A DNA stretch of 40,302 nucleotides from Pirellula sp. (GTDB lineage Bacteria; Planctomycetota; Planctomycetia; Pirellulales; Pirellulaceae), in the NCBI GenBank assembly GCA_025459245.1, contig JALOQZ010000005.1:1-40302 (forward strand), written 5' to 3'. Made by a program: the position numbers and the translations under genes. The notes below the pieces were generated by a model. That model was given only the letters and a program-made list of their open reading frames with translations, ran no database searches and was not told where the DNA came from. Of this stretch, positions 9,059 through 18,625 are shown in pieces; within the stretch, counting starts at the first letter, position 1; every line of letters begins with the position of its first letter.

Positions 9059-11998
9059 TCAGTCAAGATAACGAAAATCGATGCTTGCGATGAGGAACAA
9101 TGCCAGCTTTTCCCAATCGTCCGGTTGATTATTCGAAACCAAACCTGCAGCCCAGTCGAGTTCGGCGGGGGAGGCGGATCGCGATACGATCCAATGAAAC
9201 AAAACCTGGATCTGGTCTTCTCGCGTCATTGCACCCTCTTTCGAACGACTCGACAGGGCGTGGATCTGTCCCGCAATTCGCTTGGCTGACTCCTGAGTAA
9301 ATGGGCTGTTGAGTATCGCCAATGCCTGAGGTGCCACGGTGCTTACGTACCGTTCTCCCGATGAATAGCTAGGGTTTGGGCCATCGAATTCCGTGAAGAG
9401 AACCGGCAACGCGTTGCGAAACCAAGGCCCGTAAACAGTGCGATAACGATCGCTATGCTGAAACCCGTAATCCTCCTTCACTTTGTTGCTGCTGTTCATC
9501 GAATTCACTGCGGACTGATCAAGCCTTCCGCTCAGTCCAAGCAAAGAATCTCGAATCGATTCGCCCGATAGCCGCTTCATTTTTCGACGCACGAATAGCT
9601 TGTTGTCCGGATCGATCTCGCGCTGCTCAGGGAGCTCCAACACCTGCCGTCGATAAGCATCGGATAACAGTATCTCGCGGACCAGCCATTTCGTTGACCA
9701 GTCATGCTCCATGAATTGCGTTGTTAGCCAATCGAGAAGCTTTCTGTGCTCCGTCGACTCACCCGTCGTTCCAAAATTATCAACGGAGGGAACAAGCCCT
9801 TCCCCCAGCAACCAATACCACACGCGATTCACATACACACGAGCGGTCAATGGATTGTTAGGAGAGGAGATCCAAGCGGCTAATTCCAAGCGCCCGTTGC
9901 TGTTACCCGGGATCGCAGGTGCATCGGAAACCTGAACGCATCGCAAAAAGCCCCTTGGAACAACATTCCCGAGTGTGTGAACAGACCCGCGAATGTGGAT
10001 CGGAATGTCCTGCGGGGACGGCAAAGGGAAGAGCCCCATGGTCATGGGACGCTGAGCCAACAACGAGGAAGCTTCCTTCGACATCGATTCCAACTGCGAG
10101 ATTTCCGTCTTGATCTCCCCTAGCTCTTGGTCGGTCAAAGAAAGTGCTGTTACCCCTGCGGTTGCAGTTTTTACATCAAGGAATTGAACGGCATCGATGA
10201 CCACATGACCATCCGCTCCCTCGTTGGAAATGGTGACCGACGCCTTTCCTCCCAGCTCAAACGTAAATCGACCCAGGGAATGCCAAAGACCATCGATCGA
10301 AGGGGGCATTCTTTGATTCACCAAAAGCACATCTTCACCATTGGCGCTTAGGATTCGCACCTTTGTTTTCGTGGAACGGTTAGCGCTCGGCGAATATGCG
10401 ATTCGCAACTCATATTCACCCGGGATGAATTCACCCGGTTCAAAAACGATCGATTTTACTTCGTTCTTTGCATTCTCGTCGTGCACGTATCCTTTACCGA
10501 CAAAAGGCTTCACGAATTCTGAATCGCTCCACCGACCGGTCTTCTTCGCTTCGCGATCATCGATCACCAATCCTGGCAACTGTTCGGGATTCACAACACT
10601 CCTCTTTTGGGAGGGAGTTGATAGTTTCGACTTCAAACTCTCAAGTTGCTTCTTCCATCGCGACAAGTCTTTCTCCGCTCGGTCGAACTCAGCTTCCTCC
10701 TCTGGTGTTAAAGGCAATGGCCGCCGAACCCACTTGGAAACATTGTCGTGTTCGATCCCCTTCGATGATTTCAAGATTCCGGCTAATGCGTAGTAGTCGC
10801 TTGTTGGAATGGGATCGAATTTGTGGTCATGGCACCGAGCGCAGCCTAAGGTTTGTCCAAGGAACGCTCTGCCGATGACTTCTATCTGCTCGTCGATGAA
10901 GTCCATCTCGAGTTGCTTCTTGTCTTGCTCCTCCATATTGGTGTCGCCTAACGCAAGCATCGTCGTCGCAATCCACTGTTGTTGCTTTTGGATGAGATTC
11001 TCTGAGTCCATGAGATCTCCTGCGATTTGCTCGCGGACGAAGCGATCAAAGGGTTTATCGGCATTGAACGAATCGATCAAGTATTGTCGGTAGCGCCAAG
11101 CGTCTTCAAAAACGAGACCTCGCAATGTTAGCGACTCGGAAAAGCGAACGACGTCCATCCAATGACGAGCGAAATGCTCCCCAAATCGCGGAGATGCCAA
11201 CAGCTCATCGATTTGCTGTCGATACGCTTCCTCACCCTCTCCTCGGTCGGACGCCAATGGAGTACCACTGGAACGCAACGAAGTCCAACGTCGCTCATCC
11301 TCGAGAGGTAAGTCTGCCAAAGGTCGAAGCCCCGATAGGTCAATATGCAACCGGCGCAACAAGACATTAGGGGACGCAATGCCGGAGGTGGGCAAGTCAT
11401 GCACACGATGCGTCTCGGCCAACAACGCATCCACAGACGATGAGGCTTCGTGCTCCGGAAGAGCGACATCCCTCTCAATCGGTCGGTAGGCCCAGTGGGA
11501 TGCCGCCTGGTCGAGAGGCAAACCCATCTGCTTCTTTTTTGATGCCGACAAAGGGAGCCGCGGATCATAAGCGCCGCTTAGAACCCAGCGACGAAGGATC
11601 TGTTGCTCCACGTCCGAGAGTTTTCCCTCGGGTGGCATCCGAAGCTTGGGGTTTCTGTAAGCGATCGCCTCCAAAAACAAACTCGATTCAAGATCGGTCG
11701 GAAGAATCGCCGGACCGGAGTCTCCGCCCTTCGACCAATCCGATTTGGAATCCAGACTCAATCCACCATTCACTTCGGTCTCATGGGAATGGCAGTCGAG
11801 ACACTTCTCAATCAGAAGCGGCCGGACTTTCGATTCGAAGAACTCACTGGCGTCGGCGTCTATCTTCGAAAGAGAATTGTTAGTCTCGCTCGCCGATTCT
11901 TGTCCACTCGCATTGACTGGAAATGCAAAAAGAAGAGTCGCAAGAACCATACACGCATGGGCTCGCAGCCTCAGAAACGAATGGGAGGAATCGTTCAT
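9059..11998 (-). CDS. PSD1-type cytochrome protein (PSCyt1, DUF1549, DUF1553)
   Basis: 979-residue exported protein of a family typical of planctomycetes and verrucomicrobia. A signal peptide (about 10-31) ends at VNASG. The PSCyt1 haem-binding domain has CLDCH at 66-70 and RMPPEGKLS, followed by the DUF1549 domain with a second CxxCH (CARCHDHKFDP, near 385). A middle segment (about 470-620) resembles a golvesin C-terminal-like module, with VIDDREAKKTGRW and HVVIDAVQFLD. The C-terminal DUF1553 domain includes NPLTARVYVNRVW and SVDNFGTTGE. Such proteins are thought to work in periplasmic redox or polysaccharide metabolism, but no reaction is proven. The usual partner, a DUF1501 gene directly downstream, is absent; a Uma2 gene is there instead. 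The gene starts 9 bases after the Gly-rich lipoprotein gene, suggesting one transcript. Confidence 0.93.
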   Translation of the reverse strand: MNDSSHSFLRLRAHACMVLATLLFAFPVNASGQESASETNNSLSKIDADASEFFESKVRPLLIEKCLDCHSHETEVNGGLSLDSKSDWSKGGDSGPAILPTDLESSLFLEAIAYRNPKLRMPPEGKLSDVEQQILRRWVLSGAYDPRLPLSASKKKQMGLPLDQAASHWAYRPIERDVALPEHEASSSVDALLAETHRVHDLPTSGIASPNVLLRRLHIDLSGLRPLADLPLEDERRWTSLRSSGTPLASDRGEGEEAYRQQIDELLASPRFGEHFARHWMDVVRFSESLTLRGLVFEDAWRYRQYLIDSFNADKPFDRFVREQIAGDLMDSENLIQKQQQWIATTMLALGDTNMEEQDKKQLEMDFIDEQIEVIGRAFLGQTLGCARCHDHKFDPIPTSDYYALAGILKSSKGIEHDNVSKWVRRPLPLTPEEEAEFDRAEKDLSRWKKQLESLKSKLSTPSQKRSVVNPEQLPGLVIDDREAKKTGRWSDSEFVKPFVGKGYVHDENAKNEVKSIVFEPGEFIPGEYELRIAYSPSANRSTKTKVRILSANGEDVLLVNQRMPPSIDGLWHSLGRFTFELGGKASVTISNEGADGHVVIDAVQFLDVKTATAGVTALSLTDQELGEIKTEISQLESMSKEASSLLAQRPMTMGLFPLPSPQDIPIHIRGSVHTLGNVVPRGFLRCVQVSDAPAIPGNSNGRLELAAWISSPNNPLTARVYVNRVWYWLLGEGLVPSVDNFGTTGESTEHRKLLDWLTTQFMEHDWSTKWLVREILLSDAYRRQVLELPEQREIDPDNKLFVRRKMKRLSGESIRDSLLGLSGRLDQSAVNSMNSSNKVKEDYGFQHSDRYRTVYGPWFRNALPVLFTEFDGPNPSYSSGERYVSTVAPQALAILNSPFTQESAKRIAGQIHALSSRSKEGAMTREDQIQVLFHWIVSRSASPAELDWAAGLVSNNQPDDWEKLALFLIASIDFRYLD

Positions 11999-12007
11999 GG
12001 CAATGAT

Positions 12008-13981
12008 TTACTTTAGGAGCGACTCAACAGCGTCCGCTTTTTCGCTTCGCTTACTCGAAAACAATCGAGGGGCCTCAGAACCTGCGATCGTTTCAAAGTA
12101 CTCGCGACGCTGCGACTCATCGATGAACCCTTTTTGGTAGTAGAAATTCACTTCGCCAAGTTTTCCTAGCTGCGAAATTTTGGAATCGGCAAGCAGCTTG
12201 GGCATGCGCGATTTCACTACGGCATCTTGGGTCATTCGATCCGGAATAGGTTGAACCGAGACCAGCTCCGCCATCTTTTTCGCTACCGACTCTGCCGCGC
12301 TCTCAACCCCATCATCCTCTTTCTTTGAGCGGGCGCGTGCGACCGTCACGTTGACAAGCGACTTTGAGGATGCGATCACCTTGGATTCCTTGATATCTTC
12401 GGCGACGTTGAGAACTTTGATTCTGGATGTGTTGTTCACTATTCCTGTCCGACGATTAAGTACGATTTCTACGTCAAAGATGACGAGGGCGTCGTACCCA
12501 CCTTCGGCCGCCGCGGCAAGCAATCCAGCTTGGTCATCTGATCCGATGTAGTCGATGCAAGGACCCAGCGGTGTTACACCGCCTGGGAGCTCAAAATCCT
12601 CGGCGACCCATTGCGGTGGGGGTGCGGGCATATTGCGTCCGGTCGGCATCTGGCCTCCAAAGCCCGCCTCCCCTCCAAAGCCACTTTGCCCTCCAAAACC
12701 AATCGGTGCACCGGGGCCGAAGCCGGGTCCTGACTCTGGCTCTTGCCCGAAGCCTGATTGCGATGGCCCTTCAGAAGAACCGGAGAATCCACTGAGTCCA
12801 CCTGCCACACCGCCTACCGCGGGACCTCCGCCTTGCTGAAATCGAAATGGAAGAATCGCGCCCGACTGATTTCCACCTCCTGATTGACCAGAACTGCTAT
12901 CCTCACCAAACCCTCCTCCGATTCCGGGTTCGCCAAAATTCCCACCCTCGGGAGAGCCAAACGAGCCGGGCATACTGCCGTTGCCGCCGGGACGACGCGG
13001 TTTCCCTTTGTAGCTATTTTCGCTGAAAGCGACTGTCCATTTGCCTTCGGAGTGGTAGGGGCCCAAGGCCTTGAGGAAGCTGCTAGCAAGCTCTCCGGCC
13101 GCATCGGTGAGAGGTTTTGCTCCGGCAGCCAAACTTGGGCTAGCAGCTCCGCCAGCCCCAGCAGCTCCAAATCCTGAACCGGACTCCATGCCTGAACCAC
13201 TGCCTCCCTCTATGCCAATAGCTCCCGGTACCCCCCCTCCTTGGCTACCTCCACCTCCTCCACCGCCGCTCATGATCGATTGAAGATCCGTTCCAATTGG
13301 TTTCAAGCTCGTAGCGTTGCTCGGATTGTCGAGTATCAATCCTACAGCAATCTTGATCCCCAAAACGGGCCGCTTGCTCGCATTGGACCAACGATAGAAA
13401 TCCGAGATTTTCATCGACTCCGCATCATCCGAGAGAAGGGAATGAGCGCTCAATAAATCAAAGGCTCTCTCGGTATTTCCTGCTTCGAATGCAAGCACCG
13501 ATCTTTCTCGGTGGCTAAGTTTTTTGGGGGCGCGCTGCGAAGGGCCTCCCATCAATCGAGATAGCATTCCCGCTTGAGAGCCAAAAATTCCGGGCGCCAT
13601 GCCACCTCCTGCTGAATTGCTCGGATAGGCGTTTCCGCTGCCTCCATCAGGATTGTAACCCCCGTCAGGATTGTAACCTTGTTCTCCTCCGTAGGCCGAT
13701 CCACTATTGAAAGCGTTTTCTTCCCCGCCTGGAGCGAGACCTGCAGACTGCACGCCCGACGAACCGCTACTCGAGTCGCTCGAAGGCTCGCTACCGTATC
13801 CAGATCCCGCGCTGGAGCTGCTCCCTGTTTCAGAAGAGCTGCCACCCGACGAGCTTGTGCCAGCTGCGGCGGGGCCCGCTGTCGTTCCACCCGAAGGAGC
13901 TGGAGGCGTTGGATTGCCACCGCAACCTGATGACAACAATCCCAAACCAAACGTTGCGATCCAAGCCCATGAGCGATTCAT
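12008..13981 (-). CDS. Gly/Ser-rich lipoprotein of unknown function
   Basis: 657 residues. The N-terminus is a lipoprotein signal with lipobox LSSGC (Cys at residue 20). A very long Gly/Ser/Pro-rich segment follows (about 21-150 and again about 235-460) with short repeats such as GYNPDGG twice in tandem. Between them is a more ordered stretch (about 155-230: KLSHRERSVLAFEAGNTERAFDLLS). The C-terminal 190 residues are non-repetitive and predicted globular (starting near WVAEDFELPGG, with YDALVIFDVEIVLNRRTG). I do not recognise either ordered region. Probably anchored in a membrane and facing the periplasm. It is the first gene of a tight run with the PSD1 cytochrome gene and Uma2, and is divergent from the YCII gene. 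A role together with the cytochrome protein is a guess from position. Confidence 0.85.
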   Translation of the reverse strand: MNRSWAWIATFGLGLLSSGCGGNPTPPAPSGGTTAGPAAAGTSSSGGSSSETGSSSSAGSGYGSEPSSDSSSGSSGVQSAGLAPGGEENAFNSGSAYGGEQGYNPDGGYNPDGGSGNAYPSNSAGGGMAPGIFGSQAGMLSRLMGGPSQRAPKKLSHRERSVLAFEAGNTERAFDLLSAHSLLSDDAESMKISDFYRWSNASKRPVLGIKIAVGLILDNPSNATSLKPIGTDLQSIMSGGGGGGGSQGGGVPGAIGIEGGSGSGMESGSGFGAAGAGGAASPSLAAGAKPLTDAAGELASSFLKALGPYHSEGKWTVAFSENSYKGKPRRPGGNGSMPGSFGSPEGGNFGEPGIGGGFGEDSSSGQSGGGNQSGAILPFRFQQGGGPAVGGVAGGLSGFSGSSEGPSQSGFGQEPESGPGFGPGAPIGFGGQSGFGGEAGFGGQMPTGRNMPAPPPQWVAEDFELPGGVTPLGPCIDYIGSDDQAGLLAAAAEGGYDALVIFDVEIVLNRRTGIVNNTSRIKVLNVAEDIKESKVIASSKSLVNVTVARARSKKEDDGVESAAESVAKKMAELVSVQPIPDRMTQDAVVKSRMPKLLADSKISQLGKLGEVNFYYQKGFIDESQRREYFETIAGSEAPRLFSSKRSEKADAVESLLK

Positions 13982-14256
13982 GGCGTCTACTCCCGTAATT
14001 TACTAACAACCATCCCGCAGCAAACGACCATTATCGGTTGCAGCAAACCAAATGTCTACTAGACGGAAGAGGCTTCAGCCACAGTCTTTCGCTGATTCTA
14101 TTGCGCACACTTCGCCGGTGTCGTTTTCCAAGATGCCAAAAACCCTTTGAAGAAAATCTGAAATCCTTTTGTCGATTTCATGCCCGCTGGATCGATCATT
14201 ATCACAGGTCTCAGGAATTCCCCTCGTTGTCTTTTCACTTTCAGAAGGAACATGAA

Positions 14257-14688
14257 ATGCGCGTCGCTGTCCTAGTAAAAGCCTCGCCCGAATCCGAAGC
14301 GGGTCTGATGCCCGACGAGAAAACGCTCGCCGCGATGACTGCCTACAACGAAGCGCTTATGGCTGCAGGCATTTTAGTCAGCGGCGATGGGCTCCACCCC
14401 AGCTCAAGAGGATTTCGAGTTCGATTCTCAGGAGACCAGCGAACAGTGGTCGACGGCCCCTTCGCTGAAACCAAAGAACTGGTCGCAGGATTTTGGATTT
14501 GGGAAGTCGAATCGATGGAGCAAGCAATCGAGTGGGCCAAGAAGTGCCCCAATCCCATGCCCTCCGATTCCGAACTCGAAATTCGCAAGATCTTTGAAGC
14601 AGCCGACTTCGGGCCTGAGTTCACTCCAGACCTTCAAGCCCGTGAAGACTCTCTACGGGCCCAACTTGAGACGCGCGACCAACATTAA
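14257..14688 (+). CDS. YCII-related DGPF-domain protein
   Basis: 143-residue protein of the YciI-like/DGPF family (alpha-beta barrel related to dimeric ferredoxin-like folds). The defining motif is seen as VVDGPFAETKELVAGFWIW near residues 65-85, followed by a conserved EAIEWAKKCP-type helix. I chose the ATG at 14257 because AGAAGGAA lies just upstream at Shine-Dalgarno distance and the family begins with M-R-hydrophobic-K; the frame is open further upstream to 14038 but that part has no family similarity. DGPF proteins often neighbour ECF42-type sigma factors, but none is present here. The biochemical function is unknown. It converges on metH, with two repeat copies between the stop codons. 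Confidence 0.9.
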   Translation: MRVAVLVKASPESEAGLMPDEKTLAAMTAYNEALMAAGILVSGDGLHPSSRGFRVRFSGDQRTVVDGPFAETKELVAGFWIWEVESMEQAIEWAKKCPNPMPSDSELEIRKIFEAADFGPEFTPDLQAREDSLRAQLETRDQH

Positions 14689-14710
14689 GAGCCGAACGAA
14701 ATTTCATGGG

Positions 14711-14745
14711 AACCGCGGCTAGCGCCAAAGCGGCTAATAGTTTAT
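14711..14745 (+). repeat. Palindromic intergenic repeat, copy B (tandem)
   Basis: The 35-base core starts AACCGCGGCTAGCGCC and ends GCGGCTAATAGTTTAT. It lies exactly 50 bases before copy C, so the two form a tandem pair between the convergent YCII and metH genes. Unlike copies D and E, the outer arms (GCCTATCCGAAAAC) are missing. Confidence 0.7.
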
Positions 14746-14760
14746 GGGTAAACGATTAGG

Positions 14761-14795
14761 AACCGCGGCTAGCGCCTAAGCAGCTAGCGGTTTAT
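14761..14795 (+). repeat. Palindromic intergenic repeat, copy C (tandem)
   Basis: The 35-base core starts AACCGCGGCTAGCGCC and ends GCAGCTAGCGGTTTAT. It repeats copy B with a 50-base period and ends 9 bases from the metH stop codon. AACCGC at its start pairs with GCGGTT near its end, so this copy can fold by itself. Confidence 0.7.
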
Positions 14796-14804
14796 GTGGC
14801 CGCC

Positions 14805-17800
14805 CTAAGCTGTTTCGTAGCCAAGGTTCGGTGCAAGCCATCGTTCGACTTCTCGCAATGACGCCCCCTTTCGCCTCGCGTAGTCGACAACTTGATCCTG
14901 CGTCAACCGATCGACGGCGAAGTAACGCGACTCTGGATGTCCGAAGTAAAAGCCACTCACGCTCGCCGCAGGCCACATAGCAAACGACTCTGTGAGCTTG
15001 ACTCCAACTTGGTTCGGTGCATCGAGAAGTTCGAAGAGGATCTTCTTTTCAGTGTGGTCAGGGCAAGCCGGGTAGCCTGGAGCGGGACGGATGCCTCGGT
15101 ACTCTTCGTCGATTAACTGCTCGTTGGTCAAATTCTCCTCTTTGCCGAATCCCCAATCTTGACGAGCTCTCGCGTGGAGCAACTCAGCGAACGCTTCGGC
15201 AAGTCGGTCGGCAATCGCCTTTACCATGATCGAGTTGTAGTCGTCGTGCTTGGCGGCAAAGGCCTGAGCAAGCTCTTCGGCATTGTGCCCGGCTGTCACG
15301 ACGAACGCACCCAGATAATCTTCGCGACCTGAGTCGACCGGTGCGATGTAGTCGGCAAGCGAACGGAAATCATTTTGTCCCTTGCGCTCCCACTGCTGCC
15401 GCAAGAAGTGAAAGCGGGTCTTTTCGTGCTTGCGACTCTCGTCCGTATAAAGGATCACATCATCGCCATCCGATGCCGCCGGCCAGAAACCATAAACCGC
15501 GTGAGCTTGAAGGGATTTCTTGGCAATGACGTCGCGGAGCATCTGCTGGGCGTCGTCGAACAGCTTCTTGGCTTCCCCGCCGACATATTCATCTTGAAAG
15601 ATTTTGGGGTACTTTCCTTTGAGCTCCCAAGCCATAAAGAATGGCGACCAGTCGATATACTGGGCAATCTCTGAAAGAGGATAATCTCGCAGTACCTTCT
15701 CGCCCAGGAACGCAGGACGATCGATTCGAACTGCTTTCCAGTCGGTTTGGAATTTGCGTGCCTTCGCTTCCGCATAAGGCAAGAGCTTGACTTGACGGTT
15801 CTCGTAACTCGCACGCAACTCCGCTTGAAGCTTGAGATTGTCGCCTACGAACGCATCTTTCTTGGAACCGCCACACAAACTTTCGACGACCCCTACACTT
15901 CGGGATGCGTCCAAAACGTGTACCACGGGTTCGTCGTAGTAGGGGGCGATCTTTACCGCAGTGTGCTTTGCTGATGTCGTGGCACCACCAATCAAGAGGG
16001 GTATCTTCAACCCCTGCCTCTTCATCTCCTTCGCAACGTGTGTCATCTCATCCAAGCTAGGTGTGATCAAACCCGAGAGCCCGATGACGTCGACGGAATT
16101 CCTTACCGCCTCCTCAATGATCTTCTCTGCCGAACACATCACTCCCAAGTCAATCACTTGATAGTTGTTGCATCCGAGCACGACGCCGACGATATTCTTT
16201 CCAATATCGTGAACATCTCCCTTCACCGTAGCCATCAATACTTTGCCTCGGAAGGATTGTTCCGAAAGACCAGCATCACGCTTCTCTTTCTCCATGAACG
16301 GCTGCAGATACCCGACAGCCTTTTTCATCACGCGAGCGCTCTTCACGACTTGGGGAAGAAACATCTTCCCTGCACCGAAGAGATCACCGACGATGCTCAT
16401 CCCGCTCATCAATGGTCCTTCGATCACTTGCAAGCAACGATCGAATTGCTGGCGCGCTTCTTCGGTATCCTCCTCAATGAATTTGTCGATTCCCTGGATC
16501 AACGCATACTGCAGTCGCTCGACAACCGGCTTGGCTCTCCATTCCAGATTTTCGCCCGCAGCCTTCTTGCCGCCTGAGCCTTTGACGGTCTCAGCGAAAG
16601 CCAATAGCCGCTCGGTCGCATCGGACCGACGATTGAGCAAAACGTCTTCTACGCGTTCGAGCAAATCTTTTGGGATGTCTTCATAAACAGCTAGCTGCCC
16701 CGCATTCACAATCCCCATATCCATCCCCGCTTGGATGGCGTGATAAAGGAACGCGGAATGCATCGCCTCGCGTACCACTTCGTTTCCACGGAAGGAGAAG
16801 GAGATGTTGCTGACACCTCCCGAGATCTTCGCACCAGGACATTCACGCTTGATGATACGGCAAGCTTCAATGAAGTTGACCGCGTAGTTGTCGTGCTCTT
16901 CGATCCCCGTGGCCACGGTGAGAATGTTTGGGTCAAAGATGATGTCCTGCGGAGGGAACTGCACTTCTTTGACCAACAAATCGTAAGCTCGCTTGCAAAT
17001 CCGAGCTTTCTCCGAGGTCTCGGTCGCTTGCCCCTTTTCATCGAAAGCCATCACGACCGCTGCCGCCCCGTATTGACGAATCAAGCGGGCTCGCCGAAGA
17101 AACTCCTCTTCGCCATCCTTCAAGCTGATACTGTTGACGATCGCCTTCCCCTGGACGTTCTGAAGCCCAGCCTCGAGAACCTCCCACTTGGATGAGTCGA
17201 TCATCACAGGGACGCTGGCCGCGACGGAGTCGCCTGCGATCAATCTCAAATACCTTGTCATCGCTTCGACGCCGTCGAGCAACGCGTCATCCATATTGAT
17301 ATCGATGATAACCGCGCCGTTTTCTACCTGTTGGCGCGCTACCTCGACAGCTTCATCGAATTGATTGTTGCGAATCAACTTCGCGAATGCCTTCGAGCCT
17401 GTGACGTTGGTCCGCTCTCCCACCATCGTGAATTGCGTTTCGGGCCGGAGTGTGCATGCTTGTTGCCCCGACAATCGAGTCCAAACAATCGGTTCTTGAT
17501 CCTGTCGCGGTTTCTTATGGCCAACCCGATTTGCGATCTCTCGGATGTGGGCGGGCGAGGACCCGCAACAGCCGCCGACAATGTTCAGCCATCCGTTGTC
17601 AACGAAGTCCTCGATATAGTCAGCCATCTTGACTGGCGTTAGGTCGTATTCCCCCATCGCGTTGGGCAACCCTGCGTTCGGATGGCAAGAGATCGGAATA
17701 TTCGAAACCTTTGCCAGTTCCTCGATATGAGGACGCATCACGTCGGGACCCAACGCGCAGTTCATCCCGACCGAAAGCATCGGAAAGTGACTGATCGCAT

Positions 17801-18509
17801 TCCAGAATCCCTCGACCGTCTGGCCGCTGACGAAGGTTCTACCACCATTGCTGAAGGTCGCGCTGACCATCACGGGCACAACACGTCCCGTCTCCCGGAA
17901 ATACTCGCTGATGGCGAACAAGCATGTTTTCAGGTTGAGCGTGTCGATCGCTGTCTCCGGCAACAATAAATCGACCCCGGCCTCCACCAAATGCCGAACT
18001 TGCTCTTTGTAGCTCTCAACCATCTCGTGATAGGTCACATCCCGATTGGCCGCGTCATCCACCTTGGTGCTGATAGCAAGCTGCTTCGTGGTGGGACCGA
18101 TACTGCCAGCTACAAATCGACGTCGCGAAGGATCGACCTTCATCATCCGATCCGCCGCTTTTCGAGCGCAGTCGACCGCCGCGTAGTTCAAATCCCGAAC
18201 AAGCTCTAGAGGTAAATCAAATTCGATCATCCCGATGGGACTCGCTCCAAACGAGTTCGTCTCCACGATGTCGGCACCCGCCTCGAAATAGGCGTAGTGA
18301 ATGTTGGATATGTCGTCCGGCCGGGTCAGGTTCAGAATGTCGGAAAAACGTGCCAAATCCTTATGATGGCCGGCAAATCTCTTTCCGCGAACCGCCGCTT
18401 CGTCCAGCTTCAATTGCTGGATCATCGTCCCCATGGCACCATCGAGAATATGGATGCGATCGCGAATTAGGCTTGGAAGAATCTGAGCAGGATTTTCAGA
18501 ACGAAGCAT
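14805..18509 (-). CDS. metH: Cobalamin-dependent methionine synthase
   Basis: Transfers a methyl group from 5-methyltetrahydrofolate through cobalamin to homocysteine, giving methionine (cytoplasm). At 1234 residues it is full length (E. coli MetH is about 1227). Domains in order are: homocysteine-binding barrel with zinc-ligand Cys motifs GMNCALGPD and [10 protein letters not shown] (about residue 320); pterin-binding barrel (about 350-620, beginning [16 protein letters not shown]); cobalamin cap and Rossmann domain with the cobalt-ligand His in GDVHDIGKN (about residue 765); and a C-terminal S-adenosylmethionine reactivation domain with [18 protein letters not shown]. All key residues that I can place are intact. 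No cobalamin, SAM or SAH riboswitch is apparent in the 116-base upstream gap. Transcribed alone as far as can be seen. Confidence 0.98.
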   Translation of the reverse strand: MLRSENPAQILPSLIRDRIHILDGAMGTMIQQLKLDEAAVRGKRFAGHHKDLARFSDILNLTRPDDISNIHYAYFEAGADIVETNSFGASPIGMIEFDLPLELVRDLNYAAVDCARKAADRMMKVDPSRRRFVAGSIGPTTKQLAISTKVDDAANRDVTYHEMVESYKEQVRHLVEAGVDLLLPETAIDTLNLKTCLFAISEYFRETGRVVPVMVSATFSNGGRTFVSGQTVEGFWNAISHFPMLSVGMNCALGPDVMRPHIEELAKVSNIPISCHPNAGLPNAMGEYDLTPVKMADYIEDFVDNGWLNIVGGCCGSSPAHIREIANRVGHKKPRQDQEPIVWTRLSGQQACTLRPETQFTMVGERTNVTGSKAFAKLIRNNQFDEAVEVARQQVENGAVIIDINMDDALLDGVEAMTRYLRLIAGDSVAASVPVMIDSSKWEVLEAGLQNVQGKAIVNSISLKDGEEEFLRRARLIRQYGAAAVVMAFDEKGQATETSEKARICKRAYDLLVKEVQFPPQDIIFDPNILTVATGIEEHDNYAVNFIEACRIIKRECPGAKISGGVSNISFSFRGNEVVREAMHSAFLYHAIQAGMDMGIVNAGQLAVYEDIPKDLLERVEDVLLNRRSDATERLLAFAETVKGSGGKKAAGENLEWRAKPVVERLQYALIQGIDKFIEEDTEEARQQFDRCLQVIEGPLMSGMSIVGDLFGAGKMFLPQVVKSARVMKKAVGYLQPFMEKEKRDAGLSEQSFRGKVLMATVKGDVHDIGKNIVGVVLGCNNYQVIDLGVMCSAEKIIEEAVRNSVDVIGLSGLITPSLDEMTHVAKEMKRQGLKIPLLIGGATTSAKHTAVKIAPYYDEPVVHVLDASRSVGVVESLCGGSKKDAFVGDNLKLQAELRASYENRQVKLLPYAEAKARKFQTDWKAVRIDRPAFLGEKVLRDYPLSEIAQYIDWSPFFMAWELKGKYPKIFQDEYVGGEAKKLFDDAQQMLRDVIAKKSLQAHAVYGFWPAASDGDDVILYTDESRKHEKTRFHFLRQQWERKGQNDFRSLADYIAPVDSGREDYLGAFVVTAGHNAEELAQAFAAKHDDYNSIMVKAIADRLAEAFAELLHARARQDWGFGKEENLTNEQLIDEEYRGIRPAPGYPACPDHTEKKILFELLDAPNQVGVKLTESFAMWPAASVSGFYFGHPESRYFAVDRLTQDQVVDYARRKGASLREVERWLAPNLGYETA

Positions 18510-18625
18510 TGGAAGGGTTAGACCATCAAGGGATCGAGGGAGCCGTTATGCAAACCACAATTTTAGTGGAAACCTATTGCATTGATATCCCCAACCCGTG
18601 AAGGAGCCTTGGCAATCACTCAATT

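Noticed and set aside
12555-12839. Pro-rich plus-strand frame with PPKP repeats
   Set aside because: It is the complement of the Gly-rich repeats in the lipoprotein gene, so the Pro pattern is a by-product.
14038-14256. Upstream extension of the YCII protein
   Set aside because: No family similarity in the added 73 residues, and the ATG at 14257 has a good ribosome binding site.
18510-18625. Cobalamin, SAM or SAH riboswitch in front of metH
   Set aside because: The gap is too short for a cobalamin riboswitch and shows no SAM/SAH core motif.
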